Shown here: one piece after another, positions 24,749 through 37,553 of the stretch
How the letters are laid out: every line of letters begins with the position of its first letter
Position numbering within the stretch: the stretch's first letter is position 1
Assembly (NCBI RefSeq): GCF_900109265.1
Contig: NZ_FNZM01000001.1
Coordinates: 434,001 to 498,000 of the forward strand
Direction: 5' to 3'
Source: Paraburkholderia tropica
GTDB taxonomy: Bacteria > Pseudomonadota > Gammaproteobacteria > Burkholderiales > Burkholderiaceae
DNA length: 64,000 bases
Position numbers and translations under genes: made by a program
The notes under the pieces: generated by a model
Told to the model about the DNA's origin: nothing
The model's input: only the letters and a program-made list of their open reading frames with translations
Database searches by the model: none

Positions 24749-26268
24749 TCAGATCTCCTGAATCGGAATGTTGCGATGGCCGCTTTTCGGCGCGAAGAGG
24801 CTCGCGTCGCTGCGTCCATCGGAACAGCCGTTGCCGAACGTGAAGCCGCACGACGAGTGCAGATCGAAGGCGTTTTCCGCGTATTCGCGGTGCGTCGTCG
24901 GAATCACGAAACGGTCCTCGTAATTCGCAATCGCCAGATAGCGATACATCTCTTCGACCTGATACAGCGAAAGCCCGGCTTGCGTGAGCACCTGCGTGGC
25001 GTCGACGCGATCGACGTGACGCGCGCGCATGAACGCGCGCATAGCGAGCAGACGTTCGAGCGCGACCTGCACGGGCTGTTCGTCGCCAGCCGTGAGCAGA
25101 TTCGCCAGATAACGCAGCGGAATGCGCAGCGAATGCACGTCGGGCAGCCAGCCGTTCATGCCCAGATCGCCGCTATTGGCGGCGGCGTTGATCGGCGAAA
25201 GCGGCGGCACGTACCAGACCATCGGCAGCGTGCGGAACTCGGGATGCAGCGGAAACGCAATGCGCCAGTCGATCGCCATCTTGTAGACCGGTGAGCGTTG
25301 CGCGCCCTCGATCCACGCGGCGGGCACGCCGTCGCGCTCGGCTTGCGCGATCACTTGCGGATCGAACGGATCGAGAAACACATCGAGCTGCGCCTGATAC
25401 AGATCTTTTTCGTTTGCGACGCTGGCGGCTTCCTGAATGCGGTCCGCGTCATAGAGCATCACGCCGAGATAGCGGATGCGGCCCACGCAGGTTTCCGAGC
25501 ACACGGTGGGCTGGCCCGCTTCGATGCGCGGATAGCAGAAGATGCACTTCTCCGCCTTGCCGCTCTTCCAGTTGTAGTAAATCTTCTTGTACGGGCAGCC
25601 CGATACGCACATGCGCCAGCCACGGCACTTGTCCTGATCGATCAGCACGATGCCGTCTTCCTCGCGCTTGTAGATCGAGCCCGAAGGACACGCCGCCACG
25701 CACGCCGGATTCAGGCAGTGCTCGCACAGGCGCGGCAAATACATCATGAAAGTATTTTCGAACTGGCCGTAAATCTCTTTCTGCACGTTCTCGAAGTTGT
25801 AATCCTTCGCGCGCTTTTCGAATTCGCCGCCGAGAATTTCTTCCCAGTTCGGCCCCCATTCGATTTTCTCCATGCGCTCGCCGCTCACCAGCGAACGCGG
25901 GCGCGCGACCGGCGTCGCCTTCGTATTGCCGGCTTCCTGCAAATGCGCGTAATCGAAGGTGAACGGCTCGTAGTAATCGTCGATTTCGGGCAGGTGCGGA
26001 TTGGCGAAAATCTGCGCGAGCAAACGCCACTTGTTGCCCAGACGCGGCTCGATCTTGCCGTCGGCTTTACGCACCCAGCCGCCGCGCCAACGCTCCTGAT
26101 TTTCCCAATCCTTCGGATAGCCGATGCCCGGCTTCGTTTCGACATTGTTGAACCACGCGTATTCCATGCCTTCGCGGCTCGTCCAGACGTTCTTGCAGGT
26201 GACCGAACACGTATGGCAGCCGATGCATTTATCGAGGTTCAGCACCATGGCGATCTGCGCGCGCACCT

Positions 26269-26272
<4 letters not shown>
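24749..26272 (-). CDS. narH: Respiratory nitrate reductase beta subunit (Fe-S)
   Basis: A 507-aa cytoplasmic-side electron-transfer subunit. Four Cys clusters are present: Cys16-19-22-26 ('CIGCHTCSVTC'), 'CEHCLNPACVAACP', 'CRGWRMCVSGCP' and 'CIFCYPRIEAGQPTVCSETC'. The Trp in 'CRGW' replaces a Cys, as in other NarH proteins with one [3Fe-4S] and three [4Fe-4S] centres. The ATG overlaps the narG stop (ATGA). Confidence 0.97.
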
Positions 26273-30051
<3,779 letters not shown>

Positions 30052-30155
30052 GACACCTCCAGACAACCCTGTGGGGACAGGCTTATTCGAGAATATGAAA
30101 CTTAACAAGTAGATCTAATACATCAAATGTTAATAGACACTTGTAGCCATATGCA

Positions 30156-30186
30156 CGCGTTGCGAATGCAACGCGATTTGAATCAA
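30156..30186 (-). promoter_or_regulatory. Hairpin and imperfect FNR/Anr-like box upstream of narG
   Basis: CGCGTTGC (30156-30163) and GCAACGCG (30168-30175) form a perfect hairpin with loop GAAT. Overlapping it, GCGAT-TTGA-ATCAA (30173-30186) matches the FNR consensus TTGAT-N4-ATCAA at 8 of 10 positions. Its centre is about 128 bp upstream of the narG ATG, which allows a class II promoter with its start near 30138. Candidate only. Confidence 0.4.
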
Positions 30187-30590
30187 AAGAAGTGTGTGAT
30201 GGCATTGTGCACGATGCGATATTTGTGCGTGTGCAATTTGTGCCAATGAGGTTATGTATCATTTCGATATATTTTAAAAGGAATAACGAATTGAATTGAA
30301 AGTGTTGAATGCTTTGGCCGAAAGGAAAGGCGGTGGATGGCCGTCAAAACCGTGTTTACAAGTTGATTCGTCGTGCGGCGCGTATGAAAGGCGATGTTAA
30401 TGAAGTCCCGAACGACGTGCGGCGCAGCGTCACGCGCTATTTACATCGGCGTGAAAAATGAATTAACGAAGCGCGGGGAAAGCGCGGGGATGCGTAAAGC
30501 ATCGATATTTTAAATATGACAACTGCAATCGTGACGGTGGTCTCAATGACGATCATTTCGCCATCGGTACGAGGCCGAAAAGCCGTGGGG
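30187..30590. other. AT-rich non-coding region between the XRE gene and narG
   Basis: About 400 bp noticeably richer in AT than the rest of the window, with no credible ORF. A further TTGAT at 30363 has no matching half-site. It is the likely place for nitrate or oxygen control sites of the nar operon, but I recognise none with confidence. Confidence 0.4.
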
Positions 30591-31433
30591 TTAATCGCGC
30601 TGTGTCTGCAATGCGTGGACAGTACGGGAATCCGCGGGAAAGAAAGCCTCGATGGCCAGTTCGGCAAGCGTGATGTCCACGGGCGTGCCGAACACGGTCG
30701 TGGTGCTGTAGAACGCCAGTTCGCCGAGCGCCGTCTGCACGCGCAGCGGTATCGCGATGGGATGCTGGACCGGTTCGACGGCCGCGTGGCCCGCATGCGG
30801 CGGCGCGGGATAGGCGGCGAGTTCGTCGTGCAGCGCGGCGAGCGTGGGGTCCGCGCTGACGTCGATCTGCCGTTGCAGGCGCGCGAGCAGATGCGCGCGC
30901 CAGGCGTGCCAGTTGAGGATGCGCGGGGCGATGCCGTCGGGATGCAGCGAGAGGCGCAACGCATTCACGGGCGCGGCCAGCAACGCGGGCGACGCGTCGC
31001 CGATCAGCGGCGCGAGCGCGTCGTTGGCGGCGACGATATTCCAGTGGCGATCGACCGCGAGGGCCGGATAAGGCGCGTGAGCACGCAGCACGAGTTCGAC
31101 GGCCTCGCGCGCGGCCGCGAGTTGCGGATCGTCGAGCGCGCGTTCGCGATAAAGCGGTGCGTAGCCGGCCGCGACGAGCAGCGCGTTACGTTCGCGCAGC
31201 GGCACGTCGAGACGCTCGGCGAGATGCATCACCATTTCGCGGCTCGGCGTGGCGCGCCCCGACTCCACGAAACTCAGGTGGCGCGTGGAAATTTCCGCTT
31301 CGGTGGCGAGCATCAACTGACTCATGCGGCGACGCTGCCGCCATTCGCGCAACAGTTCGCCGACACCGCGGCGCGCGTCGCCGGAAGCGGGTACGGCGAG
31401 CGCCGACGTGAATGCAGACGTGAGCGTGTTCAT
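30591..31433 (-). CDS. XRE-family regulator with MmyB-like ligand-binding domain
   Basis: A 280-aa transcription regulator. Residues ~23-85 are a Cro/CI-type helix-turn-helix ('ELLREWRQRRRMSQLMLATEAEISTRHLSFVESGRATPSREMV'). The C-terminal part ('ALAVDRHWNIVAANDALAPLIG...') is the PAS-like MmyB domain, thought to bind fatty acids or similar ligands. Such regulators often control a neighbouring oxidoreductase gene, but no obvious target is adjacent here. Confidence 0.88.
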   Translation of the reverse strand: MNTLTSAFTSALAVPASGDARRGVGELLREWRQRRRMSQLMLATEAEISTRHLSFVESGRATPSREMVMHLAERLDVPLRERNALLVAAGYAPLYRERALDDPQLAAAREAVELVLRAHAPYPALAVDRHWNIVAANDALAPLIGDASPALLAAPVNALRLSLHPDGIAPRILNWHAWRAHLLARLQRQIDVSADPTLAALHDELAAYPAPPHAGHAAVEPVQHPIAIPLRVQTALGELAFYSTTTVFGTPVDITLAELAIEAFFPADSRTVHALQTQRD

Positions 31434-31652
31434 GGCGCCGATTCTAACGAAATCGCGCCGTCGCGCGATTACTTCAGACGTAATGGCGGCGCTGCATGCG
31501 TGCGATTCTTTTTTGTCGACGCGGCGATGCGGGCATCATGTGAATCCCGCGCGTTTGTGCGCGCGCGGTGTGCGCGCAAGCCACTTATCGCTGCGCGTGC
31601 GATCGCCTAGAATGCAATTTCACTTTTCGTGCTGACATGGCGGGAGAAGGCC

Positions 31653-31814
31653 ATGAGGGAAACGGTTGTCGCTTATCTGCTGGGTCCAGCCGTGATGGTG
31701 CTGATCTGCGCCGCCATGTGGGCCGCGTCGCGCCATCATCGCGGCGGTTTCGAGGCGCGCGTCGCGCGCTGGCTCGATGCGCACCGGGGGCACGGCATTC
31801 GCCACAAGCATTGA
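31653..31814 (+). CDS. Small membrane protein, 53 aa
   Basis: Starts at the ATG with GGGAGAAGG just upstream. One hydrophobic helix (~residues 6-26, 'VAYLLGPAVMVLICAAMWAA') is followed by a basic His/Arg-rich tail ('HHRGGFEARVARWLDAHRGHGIRHKH'), giving an N-out/C-in single-span prediction. No family recognised. Confidence 0.55.
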   Translation: MRETVVAYLLGPAVMVLICAAMWAASRHHRGGFEARVARWLDAHRGHGIRHKH

Positions 31815-31816
31815 GC

Positions 31817-31915
31817 GTGCCAGTGCAGCGCTGCAATCGGTGCAACGGCGGCGGCGCCTTGCGGGTATACGTGCATTCCATTCGCGGCGAGCGTCAGGCG
31901 ATTTACGCCAATTGA
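31817..31915 (+). CDS. Possible 32-residue peptide with a CxxC motif
   Basis: A GTG two bases after the preceding stop opens a 32-codon frame (MPVQRCNRCNGGGALRVYVH..., ending QAIYAN). The CNRCNGG start resembles one half of a zinc ribbon. There is no strong ribosome-binding site, so it would rely on coupling to the gene upstream. Weakly supported. Confidence 0.25.
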   Translation: MPVQRCNRCNGGGALRVYVHSIRGERQAIYAN

Positions 31916-32033
31916 ATGGCACTCCGAAGTAATTGATGCGCTGCGGCGCTCCGGCCGTATCGGGTCTGTCCCGTATGCGGGGAACTGTATGACAGTACAC
32001 GTGTCACTGCCATATTGCGAAACGGAGCCTTCC

Positions 32034-32465
32034 ATGACACGACCCGCCGACTCCCTGATCATTTTCATCGCCCGCATCCTGCTCGCGATCCTGTTTTTGT
32101 GGGGCGGCGCCATGAAACTGCTGGGTTACGCGGGCTTTATCGGCTATCTGCATTCGCGCGGCGTGCCGTACGTGCAGGTCGCGGCGCCCGTGGTGATCGC
32201 GGTCGAACTGCTCGGCTCGCTCGCCCTGATCTTCGGCGTGCGCATGCGCGCCATCGCGTTCCTGCTGGCCGTGTACGCTGTCGTCACGGCCGTGCTCGGG
32301 CATGACTTCTGGAATGTCACCAATGCCGCACAGCAGCAGGAAGCGGCCGTGCATTTCTGGAAGAACGTCGCCATTGCCGGCGGATTTTTGCTGCTCACGG
32401 TAACGGGCGCGGGACGTGCTTCCATCGATGGAATGCGCGCGCCGCGCGGTGGCCTGCGAGGCTGA
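32034..32465 (+). CDS. DoxX family membrane protein
   Basis: A 143-aa inner-membrane protein with four predicted helices. 'RILLAILFLWGGAMKLLGYAGFIGYLHSRGVPY' and 'VELLGSLALIFGVRMRAIAFLLAVYAVVTAVLGHDFWN' are typical of DoxX-like proteins, linked in some bacteria to quinone or thiol redox balance. ACGGAG precedes the ATG at 32034, chosen over an upstream in-frame ATG. Confidence 0.88.
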   Translation: MTRPADSLIIFIARILLAILFLWGGAMKLLGYAGFIGYLHSRGVPYVQVAAPVVIAVELLGSLALIFGVRMRAIAFLLAVYAVVTAVLGHDFWNVTNAAQQQEAAVHFWKNVAIAGGFLLLTVTGAGRASIDGMRAPRGGLRG

Positions 32466-32509
32466 GCGCCGCGCCGCATCCCCGATCCCCTGAACGCAAG
32501 GAGCCGGCT

Positions 32510-32779
32510 TTGATCCAGAATTTCGATTTCAACGTGGGCGGCAAGACCGGGCAATTCTGCGCGAGCCTCGCCGACGACGGCACGCGCCGCGTGCTGATCA
32601 GCACCGCCGATACGGCCAAAACGCTGGTGATCCTCGACGCGACCGGCGTGCTCGGCGCGCTCAAGGCCGAACTCGAGGAGCCCGAGCAGTTGATCGCGCA
32701 CGCTATCCGCAAAGCGCAGACCGAAGGGCTCATCGAACGCGCGCTCGCCTCGGGCGCGATTCAGGAGACGTCGCTCTAG
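32510..32779 (+). CDS. Conserved-looking hypothetical protein, 89 aa
   Basis: Starts at a TTG with AAGGAG about 5 nt upstream, 44 bp after the DoxX gene. The product is acidic, with a beta-rich first half ('FDFNVGGKTGQFCASLADDGTRRVLIST') and a helical second half ('LGALKAELEEPEQLIAHAIRKAQTEGLIERALASG'). No signal peptide, membrane helix or known motif. Probably co-transcribed with the DoxX gene. Confidence 0.65.
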   Translation: MIQNFDFNVGGKTGQFCASLADDGTRRVLISTADTAKTLVILDATGVLGALKAELEEPEQLIAHAIRKAQTEGLIERALASGAIQETSL

Positions 32780-32916
32780 CGCGCCTCTTCTTATCCGCAC
32801 GTTCGGGCGATGCTGCGTCGACGCGGTGTGTCACGCAAGCGTCATGCTCGATGTCGTCTCAAGCGCGCCGCCGGGCTTTGGCCTTCGCGGCGCGCGTTGA
32901 CGTCCTTCTCTTTCGT

Positions 32917-34404
32917 TTAGCGCGATGCCTTCATGCGCGGCGCCGTCTCGGCGGCGGGCGGCGCGTGGGCGGCGTCCGTCCGCACGAAGCACGCGAGCGC
33001 CGCCGCAATCAGCAGCAGGATCGCCGAGATCGCCGCGTCCGCGTGCAGACCGCTGACGACTTCCGTCGCCGCGCCGCTGCCCGTGAGCGCGCCGAACGCC
33101 GCCACGCCCACCGCGCCGCCCGCCTGGCGCGCCGTGTTCAGCAACGCCGACGCCGTGCCCGCGCGCGCCGGTTCGACCGAGGACAGCACGGTCGTCGTCA
33201 TGGCCGGCACGGCGAGTCCCATGCCCGAGGGAATCAGCAGGAAGGCGGCCATCATCGCCAGCAAGGGCGTGCTTGCGTCGACGGGCATCAGCAGCGCGTA
33301 GCCGAGTCCGGCGAGCAGGGCGCCGCCGATCATCGGCGCACGCGTGCCGAAGCGCGCGACCACGTGGCCGCTCGCGATATTCGAGAGCAGAAAGCCACCT
33401 GTGAGCGGGATGAACGTGAGCCCGGCCTGTAGCGGCGTCTGACCGCGCGCATGCTGGAGAAACAGCGCGAGCACGAACACCGTGCCGTAATAGGTGAAGT
33501 TCACGCAGATGCCGAACAGCACCGACGCGCTGAAATTACGGTTGCGCAGCATGCCGAGCGGCAGCATCGGCGAGTCGATGCGCGCTTCGAGCATCACGAA
33601 GGCCACGCCGGCGATCAGCGCGAGCGCGAGGCCGCCCGACACCGCCCAGTGCGCGAGGCCGAGCGGCCGCCATTCGATTACCGCGCCCGTGAAAGCCGTG
33701 AGCGCGACGACGGCGAGCAACTGGCCGCGCAAGTCGAGGCTGCGCGCGGCGGCGGGTTGGGCGGTGCCTGTTTCGGAAGATGCTGAAGCGGCGGAAGCCT
33801 TGCGCGGCGCGGGAATCCACAGCAGCGTGGCGGCGAGCCCGGCCGCGCACAACGGCAGATTCACGAGGAAGATGCTGCGCCAGCCGAACGCCGCGATCAG
33901 CAGGCCGCCCGCGACCGGCCCGGCGGCGATCGAGATGGCCCCGGCGGCGGTCCAGAAGCCCACGGCGCGCGCCCGCAGCGTGCGTTCGTGGCGGCAGGCC
34001 TCGTTGAGCAGCGCGAGCGAATTCGGCAGCATCGCGGCCGCGCCCGCGCCTTGCAGTGCGCGCGCGGCGATCAGCATGACCGGATCGGCGGCGAGTCCGC
34101 AGGCCAGCGAGGCGAGCGCGAACACCACCAGCCCGATCGCGTACAGACGGCGCGCGCCGTAGCGGTCGCCGAGCACGCCGCCGGACAGCATCAGCACGGC
34201 GAAGGCGAGCGTGTAGGCATCGACGATCCATTGCAGCCGCGCGACATTGGCGTGCAGGTCCGTGGCGATGCGCGCGAGCGCGATATTGACGATGGTGACG
34301 TCGAGCTGCGTCACGACGAAGCCCACGCTCACGGTGGCGACGATGCGGGCGAGCGCCGGCGTGAAGCGCGCGGGCGGGGCGGAGTGCGGATGGGAGGGGT
34401 TCAT
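32917..34404 (-). CDS. DHA2-family MFS drug/proton antiporter (EmrB/QacA type)
   Basis: A 495-aa protein with about 14 membrane helices. It has the DHA2 motifs 'VTQLDVTIVNIALARIATDL' (TM1 region), 'GGVLGDRYGARRLY' (motif A) and 'ARALQGAGAAAMLPNSLALLN'. It probably exports toxic organic compounds. No adaptor (EmrA) gene is adjacent, so it should work alone. The ATG at 34404 is a choice: in-frame ATGs lie at 34413 and 34416, and none has a strong ribosome-binding site. Confidence 0.88.
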   Translation of the reverse strand: MNPSHPHSAPPARFTPALARIVATVSVGFVVTQLDVTIVNIALARIATDLHANVARLQWIVDAYTLAFAVLMLSGGVLGDRYGARRLYAIGLVVFALASLACGLAADPVMLIAARALQGAGAAAMLPNSLALLNEACRHERTLRARAVGFWTAAGAISIAAGPVAGGLLIAAFGWRSIFLVNLPLCAAGLAATLLWIPAPRKASAASASSETGTAQPAAARSLDLRGQLLAVVALTAFTGAVIEWRPLGLAHWAVSGGLALALIAGVAFVMLEARIDSPMLPLGMLRNRNFSASVLFGICVNFTYYGTVFVLALFLQHARGQTPLQAGLTFIPLTGGFLLSNIASGHVVARFGTRAPMIGGALLAGLGYALLMPVDASTPLLAMMAAFLLIPSGMGLAVPAMTTTVLSSVEPARAGTASALLNTARQAGGAVGVAAFGALTGSGAATEVVSGLHADAAISAILLLIAAALACFVRTDAAHAPPAAETAPRMKASR

Positions 34405-34505
34405 GCGACTCATCATAGGCCGCGTGAGGCCGACGACGTTTCGGGTTGAGGTGAAAGATGGGCGCACGTTCCAGGCCCGCGAAGTCGGCGCCTGCGCGCG
34501 CGCCA

Positions 34506-34540
34506 ATAAAAAAGCGCCACATCGCGAACGATGCAGCGCC
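34506..34540 (-). terminator. Terminator of the MHS-family MFS gene
   Basis: On the minus strand, an 11-bp stem with two G-T pairs (34539-34529 with 34524-34514) and loop TTCG is followed by TTTTTTATT. It lies ~30 bp after the stop of the transporter at 34572. Confidence 0.85.
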
Positions 34541-34571
34541 ATCCAGGTGAGCGCAGTCTTTCGGGGACCGA

Positions 34572-35873
34572 TCAGCGCGTGCGCGCCGGGTCCTTGAAGA
34601 ACAGCGTGGTCAGCGCGCCCAGCACGCAGATCGCCGCGACGTAGTACGGCGGCGCGAGCGGCTCCGACTTCATCATCAGCGCGACGACGATCGGCGTGAG
34701 TCCGCCGAACACCGCGTAGGCGACGTTGTACGAGAACGAGATGCCCGAGAAGCGCACCACGGCCGGGAAGGCGTTGACCATCACGAACGGCACCGCGCCG
34801 ATCGTCCCGACGAGCAGGCCCGCCACGGCGTAGAGCGGCATCAGCAGCGAGCTGTCCACGGCGAGCTGGCGGAACAGCGTGTAGTACGCGATGGCCAGCG
34901 CCACGCCGCCGATCGACAGCACGCGGCGCGCGCCGAAGCGGTCCGCGAGCGCGCCGGCGCTCACGCAGCCGACGGTGAGGAACAGCGTGGCGACGCAGTT
35001 GGCGAGCAGCGAGGTGGTGGCGTCGAGATGGAACTGCTTCTGCAGCAGCGGCGGCGTCATCAGGATCACGACGACGATGGCGGCCGACAGCATCCACGTG
35101 AGCAGCATCGACACGATCACGGCGCGGCCGTGGTCGCGAAGCACGGCCTTGAGCGGGACTTCGTCGGCGAGCGACTTGCGCGCCTGCATTTCCGCGAACA
35201 CGGGCGTTTCGTGCAGCCATTGGCGCAGATACACCGAGAACAGCCCGAACACGCCGCCGATCAGGAACGGCACGCGCCACGCCCAGGCCGAGATTTCCGA
35301 CGGCGCGAAATGGTGATTCACCGCCGCGGCGATCAGCGAGCCGAGCAGGATGCCGAAGGTCAAACCCGCCGTGAGCGTGCCGCACGCGTAGCCGATATGG
35401 CGGCGCGGCACGTGCTCGGAGACGAACACCCACGCGCCCGGCACCTCGCCGCCGACAGCCGCGCCCTGCAGCACGCGCAGCGCGAGCAGCAACACGGGTG
35501 CGAATACGCCGATCGTCGCGTAGGTCGGCAGGCAGCCCATCGCGAGCGTGGGCAGCGCCATCAGCAGGACGGAGAGCGTGAACATGCGCTTGCGGCCGAG
35601 CAGGTCGCCGAAGTGCGCCATGACGATGCCGCCGAGCGGACGCGCCAGATAGCCCGCCGCGAAGATGCCGAAGGTCTGCAACTGGCGCAGCCAGTCGGGA
35701 ATTGCCGCCGGAAAGAACAGCTGGCCGATGGCCGGCGCGAAGAACACGAAGATGATGAAGTCGTAGAACTCGAGCGCGCCGCCGAGGGCGGCGAGGCCGA
35801 GCGTCTTGTAGTCGCTGCGCGTGAGCGCGCGCGCCGGTGCGCTCGCCTGAGCGCCCAGATCCGTAGCTTGCAT
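34572..35873 (-). CDS. Metabolite:H+ symporter (MHS) family MFS transporter
   Basis: A 433-aa, 12-TM symporter related to citrate, proline/betaine, shikimate and alpha-ketoglutarate carriers. Signatures: 'LGGALEFYDFIIFVFFAPAIGQLFF', 'ARPLGGIVMAHFGDLLGRKRMF', 'RVLQGAAVGGEVPGAWVFVSEHVP' and the long helix 4-5 region. Substrate not predictable. The start at 35873 gives the usual ~20-residue cytoplasmic N-terminus; longer upstream frames are not family-like. Confidence 0.9.
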   Translation of the reverse strand: MQATDLGAQASAPARALTRSDYKTLGLAALGGALEFYDFIIFVFFAPAIGQLFFPAAIPDWLRQLQTFGIFAAGYLARPLGGIVMAHFGDLLGRKRMFTLSVLLMALPTLAMGCLPTYATIGVFAPVLLLALRVLQGAAVGGEVPGAWVFVSEHVPRRHIGYACGTLTAGLTFGILLGSLIAAAVNHHFAPSEISAWAWRVPFLIGGVFGLFSVYLRQWLHETPVFAEMQARKSLADEVPLKAVLRDHGRAVIVSMLLTWMLSAAIVVVILMTPPLLQKQFHLDATTSLLANCVATLFLTVGCVSAGALADRFGARRVLSIGGVALAIAYYTLFRQLAVDSSLLMPLYAVAGLLVGTIGAVPFVMVNAFPAVVRFSGISFSYNVAYAVFGGLTPIVVALMMKSEPLAPPYYVAAICVLGALTTLFFKDPARTR

Positions 35874-36239
35874 GTCCGAAAACCGAGAAGTTGTTATGAG
35901 CCGTGGGACGGCACGTCTATTGGCTTCACCGGCAGGCGCGCGGGTGGCGCGGCGGGCGGCGGTGGTCGGGCGCGGATCGCGGGTGCGGATCGAGGCCTGG
36001 TAGGCACGGGGAACGGCGCGCGGTTCCGGGTAGGGCACGCGCCGACGCTGACCAATCCGCGATTTTACAGTAAGCCGACGATGCGCCCGGCATCGGCTTC
36101 TGGAGGATTCCTGTCAGGTTTGGTGGAGTCGCCGTAGGAATGCGGCGCACTGTTGCGCAATTCGGACTGATCTGATGGGCGGCCTTTGCAATTCTCCACA
36201 GAATTGCCGCCAGGTTGTCTGACATAGAGAGGTGTCTTC
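35874..36239. other. Non-coding region between divergent MFS and response-regulator genes
   Basis: A 366-bp gap that should hold both promoters. AGAGGTG (36228-36234) is the ribosome-binding site of the downstream gene. I see no clear sigma-70 boxes, operator or RNA element. Confidence 0.4.
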
Positions 36240-36959
36240 ATGCGTATCGCGATTCTCCAGCGCGACCCCGTCCAGCGCGCGCAGATCGAGCGGGTGCTCG
36301 GCCAATGCGGGCATGCCTGCATGCCGTTCAGCGACGGCATCTCGCTGGCCAAGGCGCTCGCCGCCTCCACGGTCGACATGCTGGTGCTCGACTGGCAGGG
36401 CACGCGGCTCTCGGGCGCGGAGCTGCTGAAAACGGTGCGTGCGATCAACGGCAATCAGATTCCGGTGCTGTTCGCGTCCGAAGACACGTCGGACGACAGC
36501 GTGCTGCGCGCCTTTTCCGTGGGCGCCGACGACTACGTGAGCCTGCCGGTGTGTCCGTCGGTGTTTCGCGCGCGCGTGAACGCGCTGCTGCGGCGCGCGT
36601 TTCCCGATCGCTTCGACAACGTGACGCTCGACGCCGGCGCCTATCGCTTCGACATGCGCCGTCAGGCGGTCACGGTGCGCGGCAAGAGCGTGGAGCTGTC
36701 GGGCACGCAGTATCGGCTCGCTTCGCTGTTCTTCGCGAACGTCGGGCGCGTGCTGTCGCGCGATCATATTTACGCGATGGTCTGGGGCCGCGAGTTGCAG
36801 ACGCTCACGCGCACCATCGACAGCCACGTTTCGCGGCTGCGCGTGCTGCTCGACATCGAACAGCACAACGGCTACCGGCTGCAGCCGGTCTACAAGAGCG
36901 GTTACCGCCTGTTGCGTCTGCAGGACGACGCTGCACCGCTGCAGCGCGAGGCGGCCTGA
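36240..36959 (+). CDS. Orphan OmpR/PhoB-family response regulator with degenerate receiver
   Basis: A 239-aa two-domain regulator. The receiver (~1-115) keeps the phosphoacceptor-type Asp51 ('LVLDWQG') and Ser80, but the invariant Lys is Leu102 ('DDYVSLPV' where DDYxxKP is usual). The N-terminal acidic pair is reduced to Asp9. The winged-helix domain (~124-225) is intact, with 'GTQYRLASLFFANVGRVLSRDHIYAMVWG', 'RTIDSHVSRLR' and 'YKSGYRLL'. No histidine kinase is adjacent. It may act without phosphorylation. A strong terminator follows. Confidence 0.9.
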   Translation: MRIAILQRDPVQRAQIERVLGQCGHACMPFSDGISLAKALAASTVDMLVLDWQGTRLSGAELLKTVRAINGNQIPVLFASEDTSDDSVLRAFSVGADDYVSLPVCPSVFRARVNALLRRAFPDRFDNVTLDAGAYRFDMRRQAVTVRGKSVELSGTQYRLASLFFANVGRVLSRDHIYAMVWGRELQTLTRTIDSHVSRLRVLLDIEQHNGYRLQPVYKSGYRLLRLQDDAAPLQREAA

Positions 36960-36996
36960 TCTTCGCGAACGCGCCGTCGCGAACGCGGCGGGCAAA

Positions 36997-37029
36997 AAAA
37001 AGGCGGCACGTCATGCGTGCCGCCTTTTT
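36997..37029. terminator. Bidirectional terminator
   Basis: A 14-bp stem (36997-37010 with 37016-37029) with A run on the left and T run on the right, so it can serve both the response regulator (plus) and the convergent small gene at 37079 (minus). Confidence 0.92.
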
Positions 37030-37078
37030 GTTTGCGCGGTCCGGCTGTGCGGGACCGACGCGGAATCTGTGCGCCGCT

Positions 37079-37360
37079 TCAGCGCGCGAGGCCGAGTCCT
37101 TGCAGGACCGCATTGCCTTCGTTCGTCAGGCGGATCTTCGTGGCGCCCACGTCGACGTCGCCGGGCACCTGCTCCACGAGACCCGCTTCCTGGAGCATGG
37201 CGATCTCGGGCTTGGCGTGCGCGTCGATGGGCGCGTGCAGCAACAGCAGCAGCGTGGCGAGCTCATGATGGCTCAACAAGCGGCGCAGGATCGTGCGTTT
37301 CGCGGGCTTCGCCGGTTGCTCGTTGCTTGCTGCCTGATTCTTCGAACTGGTCCAGTACAC
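37079..37360 (-). CDS. Small winged-helix-like protein, 93 aa
   Basis: Starts at a GTG (37360) with AGGAG 6 nt upstream; the first of the two GTGs (37366) overlaps that site. After a ~30-residue polar start, 'SHHELATLLLLLHAPIDAHAKPEIAMLQEAGLVEQVPGDVDVGATKIRLTNEGNAVLQ' has the helix-helix-wing pattern of MarR/ArsR-like domains, with a 'LTNEG' strand. No family name assigned, and DNA binding is a guess. It converges on the response-regulator gene. Confidence 0.65.
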   Translation of the reverse strand: MYWTSSKNQAASNEQPAKPAKRTILRRLLSHHELATLLLLLHAPIDAHAKPEIAMLQEAGLVEQVPGDVDVGATKIRLTNEGNAVLQGLGLAR

Positions 37361-37553
37361 GGGCACCTCCTGCTTCGTTGTCTTTCTGGTGACGCGATGA
37401 TGCGGACGAAGACTTAAACGATTCTTAAAACCGTCCGCTCAATTGTGTCGCGGTACTACACCGGGTTACGCCAGTAAGCAGGTGTTAATGCGGGCTGCAT
37501 CGACAGCCGGAATGTCCGCCTGGTGTTCCGCAGCGCGGACCGCGATTCCGGAA

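Noticed and set aside
32863-32895. GCGCGCCGC/GCGGCGCGC stem near the DHA2 transporter stop
   Set aside because: A perfect stem but no T tract on either strand, so not called as a terminator.
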